Part shown: positions 7,492 to 15,900 of the stretch, piece by piece
Layout of the letters: each line of letters starts with the position of its first letter
Position numbering within the stretch: the stretch's first letter is position 1
Virus record (IMG/VR): IMGVR_UViG_3300009788_000168
Location: 1-42,647 of that record
DNA length: 42,647 nucleotides
Source of the DNA: a virus
Direction: 5' to 3' (one strand)
Notes under the pieces: model-generated
What the model saw: the letters and a program-made list of their open reading frames with translations, nothing else
Told to the model about the DNA's origin: nothing
Database searches by the model: none
Program-made: the position numbers and the translations under genes

Positions 7492-7633
7492 TTAGTTAAA
7501 TTGTTTATAATCTATGTTAAGAATCGAGTTCTTTGGTGGCTTAACTATGTCTCTTGTATTAGATGTTTTTTTTTGTTTTTATGTTATTAAGATTTATGTT
7601 TGACATTTTTCTTCCTGTCTTAGTTTCTTTCAT
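7492..7633 (-). pseudogene. small early gene with a +1 frameshift in an A9 run
   Basis: The ATG at 7633 follows AAAAAGGAAGG. The frame begins MKETKTGRKMSNINLNN and reaches a run of nine A (7566-7574 on the plus strand), where it stops after 24 residues. With one A fewer it continues with a plausible basic C-terminus (ending in DYKQFN) to a TAA at 7492-7494, directly before the helicase. This is either a homopolymer indel, natural or technical, or programmed slippage. Product unknown, about 47 residues if whole. Confidence 0.5.
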
Positions 7634-7660
7634 ATTACACCTTCCTTTTTAAAAATTGTT

Positions 7661-7804
7661 TTATATGTTAATTGGTAGCTTTAAGGAAATAAAATCTTTG
7701 ATATCGTTGTCTATTTTATTTATAGCACAGTATTTTATCCAAGCCTCTTGCATCGTCATATGTGTTTGTTTTATTCGGTCTTTGTTTTCAATTGCTTTTT
7801 TCAT
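7661..7804 (-). CDS. hypothetical early protein, 47 aa
   Basis: A 47-residue unrecognised protein with an excellent leader (TTTTTAAAAAGGAGATTTGAA then ATG). Its first residues, MKKAIE, match those of the gene at 7961-8143, which also shares the leader, so the translation start region seems duplicated. Confidence 0.6.
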   Translation of the reverse strand: MKKAIENKDRIKQTHMTMQEAWIKYCAINKIDNDIKDFISLKLPINI

Positions 7805-7831
7805 TTCAAATCTCCTTTTTAAAAAGTTAAA

Positions 7832-7937
7832 TTATAAACACAACCACCATTTTAATTCTGCTCTATACTTTTCACCTATTAACGTTATTGCTTTTTCCAG
7901 GAATTCATATGGATTGCTTGTAGAGTTAACATCTCAT
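7832..7937 (-). pseudogene. small early gene with a probable one-base insertion near its start
   Basis: The ATG at 7937 follows AAAAGGAGAGT but meets TAA after three codons. One base fewer near 7928 joins it to an open frame of about 30 codons that reads as protein (N-P-Y-E-F-L-E-K then W-W-L-C-L) and ends at 7832. The good ribosome site and leader shared with its neighbours argue that this was a gene of about 34 codons. Confidence 0.4.
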
Positions 7938-7960
7938 ACTCTCCTTTTCAAAAAATTGTT

Positions 7961-8143
7961 TTAATTTATTATGTTAAGTAGTTTGGCTTTGCCTTTGAAA
8001 TACATACCATGTCTTCTTAACCACGCTTCTACGTTTTTAATGTTTGCCGGTACATTTACGACTACTTCTGTATTTATACCCGTTTGAATGTCCATTTTCC
8101 CTGCCTTGACTACGTAGCTTATAATTTCAATTGCTTTCTTCAT
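7961..8143 (-). CDS. hypothetical early protein, 60 aa
   Basis: A 60-residue unrecognised protein with a basic C-terminal half. I chose the ATG at 8143 because of the AAAAGGAGAATAGAA leader; the longer reading from 8218 has none and overlaps the previous gene. Confidence 0.6.
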   Translation of the reverse strand: MKKAIEIISYVVKAGKMDIQTGINTEVVVNVPANIKNVEAWLRRHGMYFKGKAKLLNIIN

Positions 8144-8171
8144 TTCTATTCTCCTTTTCAAAAATTGTTTA

Positions 8172-8387
8172 TTAAATAAATTTAGCTTGTCTTTTGACTT
8201 TTTCCGGATCAGTTTCAATTTCAGTAAAAGTAAAATCTCTTGAAGCCCAATCAGTGCCGAAACATTTTGATACTGATATACATACTATCTTGTTTATTAT
8301 ATCAATATAAACACTCTTACGTCCAAATAAGTAATCACCGAATATTTCTATCTGATCTTTCTTTGTCATTTTATTATCTTTCTTCAT
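8172..8387 (-). CDS. hypothetical early protein, first gene of the leftward operon
   Basis: An unrecognised 71-residue protein and the first gene after the leftward promoter. The ATG at 8387 follows ATAAGGATATTTGAA. In phages this place often holds small host-takeover or anti-defence proteins, but the sequence shows no motif. Confidence 0.55.
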   Translation of the reverse strand: MKKDNKMTKKDQIEIFGDYLFGRKSVYIDIINKIVCISVSKCFGTDWASRDFTFTEIETDPEKVKRQAKFI

Positions 8388-8436
8388 TTCAAATATCCTT
8401 ATAAAAATGTTTTAAATAACTTAACCTTACAACCTA

Positions 8437-8464
8437 AGTATACTGCATAAACAAAAAAAGTCAA
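8437..8464 (-). promoter_or_regulatory. sigma-70-type promoter for the leftward early operon
   Basis: On the minus strand TTGACT (8464-8459) and TATACT (8442-8437) are separated by 16 bases, close to the sigma-70 consensus. It lies about 50 bases upstream of the first early gene. CTAAGTATA occurs here (8434-8442) and again near 8494-8503, which could be an operator repeat. Confidence 0.75.
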
Positions 8465-8537
8465 TAATAAAAATAATAAAAATAAAAGAAACATTCTAAG
8501 TATATGTAGTATAAGGAGTTAGTTTTAAAAAAAAGTA

Positions 8538-8566
8538 TTGTTTTTTATGTACAATAGTATTAGAAT
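8538..8566 (+). promoter_or_regulatory. promoter candidate for the late genes
   Basis: TTGTTT (8538-8543) and TAGAAT (8561-8566) are separated by 17 bases. Transcription would begin near 8573, three bases before the terminase small-subunit ATG, giving a leaderless message. That fits the lack of a ribosome site in front of that ATG. Confidence 0.5.
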
Positions 8567-8575
8567 AATGACATT

Positions 8576-9223
8576 ATGGGTAGATTCAAAAGAAAGAATG
8601 GGAATAGTAAGAATATTATCAATAAATTCAATGGTTCGGTATCAATAAAAGAGAAGATATTTATAGAAGAGTATTTACAGGATTTTAATGGAACAAGAGC
8701 ATATTTAAAAGCGTATCCAAAGGCTAATTGGAGCACTGCAAATACGGAAGGGTGTCAAATCCTAGGAAAACCGTGTGTGATGGAGGAGATAGATAAAAGA
8801 ATCACTGAAATGTTTAGTAGATTGGAAATAAGGAATGAGGATTTGATAGCAGAATATGCAAAACAAGCATTTATAGATACAAGGAGTTTTTATGTTAATA
8901 ATGTGTTTGTAGGAATGAATAGATTGAACATAGCTCAACAATCTTGTATTGAATCTTTAGACGTTGAGGAGATGTATGAAATAAACAAAAATGGTGAAAA
9001 GGAATATGTTGGCAGAAAAACAAAAGTAAAGTTTTATAGTAGGAAAGGGGCTATGGACTCCCTCATGAAATATAAAGGATTAATCAAACAAGATGTTACT
9101 AATAATATAAATATAGATAATCGGACGGTTGAATTAATTGCATCAAAGGAGTTGGAGGACAAATTAGGTGCTAACAAAGTTATTGAATTCAACAAACTTC
9201 TCTCGGGAGGGGGAACAGGTTGA
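8576..9223 (+). CDS. terminase small subunit
   Basis: A 215-residue Terminase_2-family protein that would recognise packaging sites on phage DNA and hand them to the large subunit. The diagnostic stretch runs KEKIFIEEYLQDFNGTRAYL (residues ~26-45), with NTEGCQILGKPCVMEEIDKR following, the usual helix-turn-helix region. The ATG at 8576 is the only start after an in-frame TAG at 8561 and has no Shine-Dalgarno site. The end overlaps the large-subunit start by 56 bases. Confidence 0.88.
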   Translation: MGRFKRKNGNSKNIINKFNGSVSIKEKIFIEEYLQDFNGTRAYLKAYPKANWSTANTEGCQILGKPCVMEEIDKRITEMFSRLEIRNEDLIAEYAKQAFIDTRSFYVNNVFVGMNRLNIAQQSCIESLDVEEMYEINKNGEKEYVGRKTKVKFYSRKGAMDSLMKYKGLIKQDVTNNINIDNRTVELIASKELEDKLGANKVIEFNKLLSGGGTG

Positions 9224-10646
9224 AGAATTACAGGTTACTAAACAGCTATTAAACATAACTGCTGCTCAATGTAGCTTGAGAGAATTCATCAAGCAAGCAT
9301 GGTGTGTTCTTGAACCGAAAACAAAGTTTGTTTCGGGTTGGCACATAGACGCAATATCAGATCATTTAGAAGCTGTAACAAAAGGACATATCAAAAGACT
9401 GCTTATCAACATTCCACCAAGATGTATGAAGAGTTTATCAGTTTCAGTATTCTGGCCATGTTGGAGTTGGATCAATGATCCGGCTGTGAGATGGCTTTTT
9501 TCATCTTATGCTCAAGACCTATCCACTAGGGACTCTCTCAAATGCAGGAGATTGATTTTATCGGATTGGTATCAATCAAGGTGGGCTGATAGGTTTTATC
9601 TTGTAGGCGATCAAAATCAGAAGACCAGGTTTGAAAATAATTATACAGGGTGTAGGTTGTCTACGTCTGTTGATGGAGTTACGATAGGTGAGGGTGGTGA
9701 TAATATAGTCATAGATGATGCTCATAATGTTAAGAAGGTGGAGAGTGATGTAATCAGGAAAGGTGTATTAACATGGTATGATGAGATTATGACTACTCGT
9801 CTTAATGATATGAAAACAGGAACGATAACTTTGGTTATGCAACGGTCACACTATGGTGATTTGGCAGGGCATGTGTTGGAGAAGAATAAGGATTTTGTGC
9901 ATCTTATGTTACCTGCTGAGTATGAACCGGATAGAAAATGTGTTACTATCTTAGGTTTTGAAGATCCACGTAAAGAAGAAAATGATTTGTTATGGCCTGA
10001 AAAGATGGGTAGAGATGAGATTGAAAAGCAGAAGATGATGGGTACTTATGCTTATTCAGGTCAATATCAACAAAGACCCTCTCCTCGTGGCGGTGGTTTA
10101 TTCAAGGTTGGGAAGTTTAATATTGTTGAAAATCTAACTGGGTTTAATGTAGTACTTTGGATTCGCTATTGGGATAAAGCAGGAACTCAGGATGGAGGTT
10201 GTTTTACTTGTGGCGTAAAGATGGGTATAACACACAATAAAAAGATACTCGTAGTTGATTGTGTCCATAGACAATGGGCAAAAGATATTAGGGAGGCTAT
10301 GATAAAATTGGTTGCTGAGAACGATGGTAAGAAATGTATTACATATGTTGAGCAAGCTCCTGGTGAGTGTGGCAAGGAGAGTGCTGAGTATACTATAAAG
10401 AATTTGATAGGGCTTAGAGTCAAAGCAGACAGGCCAACAGGTAATAAGGAAGATAGAGCTATGCCTTACGCAGATCAGGTTGAAATAGGCAATGTATCTA
10501 TTCTAAAAGCATCTTGGACGGATGATTTTATTGCAGAGCATGAAGGGTTTCCAAAGGGCAAATATAAAGATATGGTAGACGCCAGTAGTGGGGCTTTTAA
10601 TAAATTAACCACAATGAAGTTTGTTCGAGTGCCTTCCAGAAAATGA
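9168..10646 (+). CDS. terminase large subunit
   Basis: A 492-residue DNA-packaging motor (ATPase plus nuclease; Terminase_6-type). The ATPase half has the adenine/Walker region around RLLINIPPRCMKSL (about 75-88) and an acidic Walker B in NIVIDDAHN. The nuclease half starts near residue 320, with WIRYWDKAGTQDGG providing the first acid. Start: GTG at 9168, ten bases after GGAGG; no ATG exists nearby and the start lies inside the small-subunit gene. Together they identify a headful or site-specific dsDNA packaging phage. Confidence 0.92.
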   Translation: MLTKLLNSTNFSREGEQVEELQVTKQLLNITAAQCSLREFIKQAWCVLEPKTKFVSGWHIDAISDHLEAVTKGHIKRLLINIPPRCMKSLSVSVFWPCWSWINDPAVRWLFSSYAQDLSTRDSLKCRRLILSDWYQSRWADRFYLVGDQNQKTRFENNYTGCRLSTSVDGVTIGEGGDNIVIDDAHNVKKVESDVIRKGVLTWYDEIMTTRLNDMKTGTITLVMQRSHYGDLAGHVLEKNKDFVHLMLPAEYEPDRKCVTILGFEDPRKEENDLLWPEKMGRDEIEKQKMMGTYAYSGQYQQRPSPRGGGLFKVGKFNIVENLTGFNVVLWIRYWDKAGTQDGGCFTCGVKMGITHNKKILVVDCVHRQWAKDIREAMIKLVAENDGKKCITYVEQAPGECGKESAEYTIKNLIGLRVKADRPTGNKEDRAMPYADQVEIGNVSILKASWTDDFIAEHEGFPKGKYKDMVDASSGAFNKLTTMKFVRVPSRK

Positions 10647-10654
10647 TTATCAAT

Positions 10655-10780
10655 AGCAAAACAGGGACTAAATAAAATGAAGTCGTCTCCTTTCGTCATT
10701 TTATGTTTGTCTTGGCATGAAGCTGTTTTGCTGTGTAAGGGTGGGGAGTTTAGCTTATAGGGAGAGGTAGGCTCCTCACC
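10655..10780 (+). ncRNA. structured spacer between terminase and portal genes
   Basis: The 166-base gap has no convincing gene but strong fold potential. Arms 10655-10664 and 10723-10732 (AGCAAAACAG/CTGTTTTGCT) pair perfectly. Inside them, 10670-10680 pairs with 10696-10706 and can extend. A second hairpin, 10740-10748 with 10772-10780, pairs GGTGGGGAG with CTCCTCACC with one G-U. It may be an RNA processing or regulatory site, a small RNA, or a weak terminator before TGATTTTAAT. A 27-codon frame from 10678 has no ribosome site. Confidence 0.45.
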
Positions 10781-10812
10781 TGATTTTAATATATACATAA
10801 AAGAGGTTAATA

Positions 10813-12297
10813 ATGAAAATGAATACATCAAAACAATCTAGAATAAAAGTAATTGATAACGGAAGCAAAGAAACGTTAATGAGGATTAGTGGTAAGATGA
10901 GGAAGATTACTGATCTTGTCACGAATGGTATGATACAAACAAGAGCTGAGTTGAGTGGGGCGTTGGGGAAGTCTTACGGTACTACCAGGGATTTATACAA
11001 AGCATTAGGGTATATAAAACAACCTACATTCCAACATTACTATGATAGATATGAAAGGCAGGATATAGCAAAGGCTATTGTAGACATTCCTGTAACATCG
11101 TCCTGGAGGTTGTATCCTACTATAAAAGAAATACAGGAACAGGAGAGGGAGGGAGAGAAAACACCATTTGAAGAGTCTATTGATAATTTAATCAAGGATT
11201 CTAAAATGTTTCATTATTTGAGTAGAGTAGACAGATTGAGTGGGATAGGTCAATATGGTGTTTTGTTAGTAGGGTATAATGATGGCAATATTCTAAAAGA
11301 GGAAGTTAGTCAGGCAGGTGAGATATTGTATTTACAAACGTATAGTGAGGATAATGCCAAGATTAAGGAATGGGATAAAGACGAAAAGAGTCCTCGATAT
11401 GGACTTCCTTTAACATATCAACTCAGCGTGACAAACCCTGATAGAAGTTCTAGGAATAGTATTGAAGTGCATCATACCAGGGTATTGCATGTCAGTGAGG
11501 GGATGTTAGAGAGTGATGTTTTCGGTTCGAGTAGACTAAAGTCCGTGTTGAATCGTTTACATGATTTAGATTTAATTATGGGTGGGAGTGCTGAAATGTT
11601 CTGGAGAGGGGCTTTTCCCGGGTTTGGTGTGATGGCAAAAGAAGGGGTTTCTTTCATGGATGACGCTCAAAGTTTAACGGATTTTGAAACTGAATTGGAT
11701 TCTTACTTTAATAATTTACAAAGATATTTCAGGGTAGAGGGTGCTGATATAAAAGAGATGCACATTCAAGTTGCCGATCCTGCAAATCATATTGATATAC
11801 AATTGATTGCTATAAGTGCAGCTACAAGAATCCCAAAGCGTATATTGATAGGTAGTGAAAGAGGCCAGCTAGCGAGTGAACAAGATGAAACTGCATGGAA
11901 TATTAAGGTAGATGAAAGACGGACAAATTATATTGAACCCATGATACTAAGACCGTTTATAGATATGCAGATTGAAAGGGGAATAATACCCAATCCTTCG
12001 CTTGGATATATGGTAGAGTGGCCTGATTTGTTTGTGACTAGTGAAGATGAAAAGGCGAAAGTATCTAAAACGAAGAGTGAGTCAATTGCGATATATTCAA
12101 ATAGTGTTAGTGCTGAACAGGTAGTCCCTCCTGAGATATTCTTAAGCGATATAATGGGATTTAGTGAGGATAAGATCAGGCAAATACAAGACATGGTGAA
12201 TGAGGTTATGGTAGAGGAAGAGGCAAATATAAAAGAAGAAAATGAGATTATGAAAGAGGAGTTAGCTAAGAGGGAGAAAGAGGTAGTTGAAGAGTGA
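10813..12297 (+). CDS. portal protein (DUF1073 type)
   Basis: A 494-residue portal, the dodecameric ring through which DNA enters and leaves the head. Recognisable DUF1073-family features include RYERQDIAKAIVDIPVTSSW (about 75-94), the HHTRVLHVSEG segment, SSRLKSVLNRLHDLD and the conserved RIPKRILIGSERGQLAS loop near residues 345-361. The C-terminal 30 residues are a charged Glu/Lys helix. AAGAGG precedes the ATG. It follows the terminase as usual for this class. Confidence 0.88.
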   Translation: MKMNTSKQSRIKVIDNGSKETLMRISGKMRKITDLVTNGMIQTRAELSGALGKSYGTTRDLYKALGYIKQPTFQHYYDRYERQDIAKAIVDIPVTSSWRLYPTIKEIQEQEREGEKTPFEESIDNLIKDSKMFHYLSRVDRLSGIGQYGVLLVGYNDGNILKEEVSQAGEILYLQTYSEDNAKIKEWDKDEKSPRYGLPLTYQLSVTNPDRSSRNSIEVHHTRVLHVSEGMLESDVFGSSRLKSVLNRLHDLDLIMGGSAEMFWRGAFPGFGVMAKEGVSFMDDAQSLTDFETELDSYFNNLQRYFRVEGADIKEMHIQVADPANHIDIQLIAISAATRIPKRILIGSERGQLASEQDETAWNIKVDERRTNYIEPMILRPFIDMQIERGIIPNPSLGYMVEWPDLFVTSEDEKAKVSKTKSESIAIYSNSVSAEQVVPPEIFLSDIMGFSEDKIRQIQDMVNEVMVEEEANIKEENEIMKEELAKREKEVVEE

Positions 12298-12413
12298 TAG
12301 AATATTGTTGTATTTATAAAATTATAGGATGTGCTCTACTCTTTAGTTTTACCGGAGCTATTATTTTAATAAGCATTTTTATTTTAATTGTAAAAAGAAA
12401 AGAAAAGAAATGA
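12294..12413 (+). CDS. small membrane protein, 39 aa
   Basis: A GTG start overlaps the portal stop (GTGA). The 39-residue product has a single hydrophobic helix at about residues 9-32 followed by a KRKEKK tail, a typical positive-inside anchor. It also overlaps the next gene by four bases (ATGA). Function unknown; Cys-rich at the N-terminus. Confidence 0.55.
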   Translation: MIEYCCIYKIIGCALLFSFTGAIILISIFILIVKRKEKK

Positions 12414-12589
12414 AAGAACAAGGCATATTTGATGTAAAAGCGTTTAAAGTTCCTGAGGGATATAAAGCCAAACCCTCTTGCATGGATTGTTTTGGAAAGG
12501 GTTATAAAACTTTACTTGATAAAAATAAGAATAGGAAGAAAATTCTTTGTCATTGTATAAGAAAAAAGGAGGTTAAAAAGTATGATTAA
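12410..12589 (+). CDS. small zinc-knuckle protein, 59 aa
   Basis: A 59-residue protein with CMDCFGKGYK and a C-terminal CHC, the CxxCxGxG style of DnaJ-like or rubredoxin-like zinc knuckles. It overlaps both neighbours (ATGA at its start, and by eight bases with the exported protein), and its 3' end supplies the AAAGGAGG ribosome site for the next gene. Role unknown. Confidence 0.6.
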   Translation: MKEQGIFDVKAFKVPEGYKAKPSCMDCFGKGYKTLLDKNKNRKKILCHCIRKKEVKKYD

Positions 12590-12953
12590 AAGATTGTTGT
12601 TTGTTTCAATATTAGTCAGTTTGTTATTTTGTGGTACTACTTTTGCTGATACAGTTTCTAAAAGTATAACGGCTCAGAATGTTTGGAGTAATGCTATTGT
12701 GCCAAGTCCGGTTAGTGCTACTACTAGCAGGAAGTCAGGATTTTTAAACGTTAGTATTGGAGGTACCTGGGTGGCAACAGTGACATTGCAAAGGAGCTTT
12801 GATTCAGAAGTTACTTGGAAAGATGTAAAGACATGGACGGCAAATGCTGAAAGGGCTTTGATTGATAAGACACCTAACGTTGATTACAGAATCGGAGTAA
12901 AGACAGGAGAGTTTACCAGTGGGACGGTTGTAACTATATTGAATACAGATTAG
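12582..12953 (+). CDS. exported protein with signal peptide, 123 aa
   Basis: Starts MIKRLLFVSILVSLLFCGTTFA, a standard Sec signal peptide with an A-x-A-like cleavage site near residue 22. The mature ~100 residues are beta-rich (WVATVTLQRSFDSEVTWKDV), resembling small jelly-roll or decoration-like phage proteins. A secreted product beside virion genes is unusual. It may be a periplasmic or surface protein made during infection, or a virion protein whose hydrophobic start is not a true signal. Confidence 0.7.
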   Translation: MIKRLLFVSILVSLLFCGTTFADTVSKSITAQNVWSNAIVPSPVSATTSRKSGFLNVSIGGTWVATVTLQRSFDSEVTWKDVKTWTANAERALIDKTPNVDYRIGVKTGEFTSGTVVTILNTD

Positions 12954-12968
12954 AAAGGATAATTATAT

Positions 12969-15900
12969 ATGGATAAAAGATTATTGAAATTAACAATAGG
13001 TGTTTTTTTAGTAGTTTTTGGATTGATAGGAATTGTCTCTATTACCGCTGATGATAAGGTGTTAGATGGTGGTGTGGGGTTGTTAGGTATTAGTGATGGA
13101 GCCGGAGGTGCGGGAGCACCTACAGATGCAACATATATCACACAAACAGCAGATGGAGATTTAACAAATGAACAAGCAATGGGGGCATTGGGTACAGGAA
13201 TAGTAAAGAATACGACAACGTCAGGTGTACAAAGTATCGCTGTTGCAGGGACTGATTATTCAACTTCTTCCGCTACTGAAACTCTTACCAATAAAACTCT
13301 TGATGATTCAACAAACACCATTCATGCAGACACTACATATATTGATTCCCGTAATGTTTCAGGGAGTACGATTACGGGAGGGAGTCCTGTTTATGCCTCC
13401 GGTTATAATGCCGGTCAGGATAAAATTGAGATAGATTTATCTGATTCAGATGTTTCAGGAACTATGCCGGCTATCGGAATAGCTGAAAGTGATATATTAA
13501 ACAATGCTAATGGGCATGTTGTTGCTAGTGGAGTTTTCGATAGTTTAGATACTACAGGGACACCAGAGGGAGAGTCCTGGGCTGTTGGTGATACTTTGTA
13601 TGTTTCAGCAACGTTAGGAGAGTTGACAAATATAAAACCTACAGGAAGCACAGAATTAATTCAGGCTATTGCAAAAGTTGTTCGTTCACACGCTACGTTA
13701 GGTAGGATTTTAGTGCAGGGTGCTGGTAGAACAAATGACGTTCCTAATAGTATATTAGCGGCAGCGGGTTGGACTGATAATGATCCTAATGTTGTTTTAA
13801 CTGATATTACCGATAATGTAGGAATTGGTACTGAAACTGTAGGCACAACAAACCAACTACATATAGTTCTAGATGGTGCTAAGGATATTTTTATAGATGG
13901 TGCAACAAATCCACGTACTATTGATACGGGAATAATGAGGTTTGAGCATAAACCATCTATTGTAAATACCCGTTGCATCACAAAAAATGTAGACGCAAAT
14001 AGTATGGCCTCAACACATGGTGATGTTGTTAATCTTAAGGCAACAGCATTGGCAGCGGGTGAGACGGCAACCGCCTATCAAGTGAATATGGATGCTAATA
14101 CTTCTACGGGTGGAGTGATGAGGGGTCTTTCCATTTCAAAGAGTGGAGCCGGTTCTGCTGTTGGACATGGTATTCATGTTGATTCCGGTATAGATGTTAT
14201 AAGTCATTTTGCAGGTACTTTTATCAATATTGAACAGGGATGGGACGAGAACGGTGGCTTTGTTGATACGACAGCCGCTTTCAATGCAGCAGGTACGGAC
14301 GTAACAATATTCGATGCTGACAATGATATGATCCATATAGGCATGGCAACAGCATTTAATGAAATACAAGTCAATCTAGATACGTTTGCCGGAGGTGCTG
14401 GAATTTTTCCAACATTTGAATATTCTAGTGGAGGAGGGGCTCCGGTATGGACTGTGTTCACTCCAGAAGATGAGACACAAGGAATGAGGCAAAGTGGAGT
14501 GATTACATGGATGGTTGCAGATTTAGTTACTCCTACTTGGGCGGTAGCTACTATAAATGCTGTAAGTAAGATGTATATTCGCATTACGAGAACACAGAAC
14601 ACCATTCCAGTTGACCCTATTGAGGATACAATTCAAGTAGCTTCTACAGTTGATTATGAATGGGACGCCACAGGAAATCTTACGATAAACAGTGTAATTC
14701 TTGAAGGCACGTCAGATGCGTTTGAACAAACAATCAATACAATAGATCCAAGTGCAGATAGGGCGTTTAACTTCCCTGATGATGAAATGGTTGCCGGTGA
14801 TGTATTAGTTGCTAGTGACGCCAGTGATCTAGAATATCTTAACCTTGCAACGACTGAAATATTGATTGGTGATGGTTCGGGTATACCAACGGCTGCCACT
14901 TTATCTGGTGATGCAACGATGACAAATGGTGGAGTAGTCACCGTTGTTGATGATTCACACAACCATGTAATTACTAATATAGATTCATTTTCAAAAGCAA
15001 ACCTTGAAACACAGACAAGTGATGTAGCTGATTATGCTGAGGCTGATGGTGATGTATATACGGGGGTGCATGACTTTGGTGGAGCAGATTCTTTTGAAGT
15101 AGTAAACTCAGCTACACCAACTACAGACGCTACCGGAGAGATTGCATTAGATACTACTATAACAGATCACCAACCATTAGTGCAGTATTATGACGGTGCT
15201 GAAAATATGACTGTTATTGCTATTGACACGGCTGAGTTACCTGCAACAGATAATGAGATAATAAAATATGATGCTGCATTGGATAAGTTTGTTTTAGAGG
15301 CTGATGCTGGAGGCACTGCTAGTGGGTGGACTGATGACGGTACGGTTGTTAGATTAGATGACGCAACTGATGATGTGGGAGTGGGTACATCAACACCCTC
15401 CGTTAGACTAGAGGTGTGGGAGGATAGTGGGACGGTCGCTACGTTAAAACTGCATGGAAGTAATCACGCTGAGGCAAATGATTATATTGAAATATCACAT
15501 AGAGTATTTAATCAAAATAACTTAGGTAATTCTGTATTTATTGGAGCTAGTGCGGGAGCCGCTGATGATCTATCTGATAATCGGCATGTCTTTGTTGGTA
15601 CAGAAGCTGGTCTCAGTAATACTACGGGGCATCGGAATGTCTTTATAGGACATACTGCGGGACGTACTAATACAACAGGCTTGTATAATACGTTCATAGG
15701 TGAAGAAGCCGGTTATACTAATTTAGGAGGTTCTAGTAACACATTTATAGGGAGGAAAGCAGGTTATAAAACTACCAGTGGAAATAATACTTATGTTGGT
15801 GAGGGTGCGGGTTTAAACAGTATCGGAGTTACTAAAAATTCTTTCTTTGGATGGGAATCCGGTAATCGCACTACTACAGGATCATCTAATACTTATATAG

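Larger units (their letters stand above)
7641..8415 (-). repeat. repeated translation leader (five copies) before small early genes
   Basis: Near-copies of AAACAATTTTTnAAAAGGAG stand immediately before the starts at 7633, 7804 (degenerate), 7937, 8143 and 8387. In window coordinates they lie at about 7641-7663, 7811-7832, 7941-7963, 8151-8173 and 8393-8415. Similarity goes beyond the ribosome site itself, so they are either duplicated gene-start cassettes or shared translational control elements. Confidence 0.6.

Noticed and set aside
10678-10761. 27-codon peptide in the terminase-portal spacer
   Set aside because: No ribosome site, and its sequence is largely inside paired hairpin arms.
13661-15697. 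Several 60-130-codon minus-strand frames under the fibre gene
   Set aside because: Shadows of a Thr/Gly/Ala-rich repetitive gene, with no ribosome sites or motifs.
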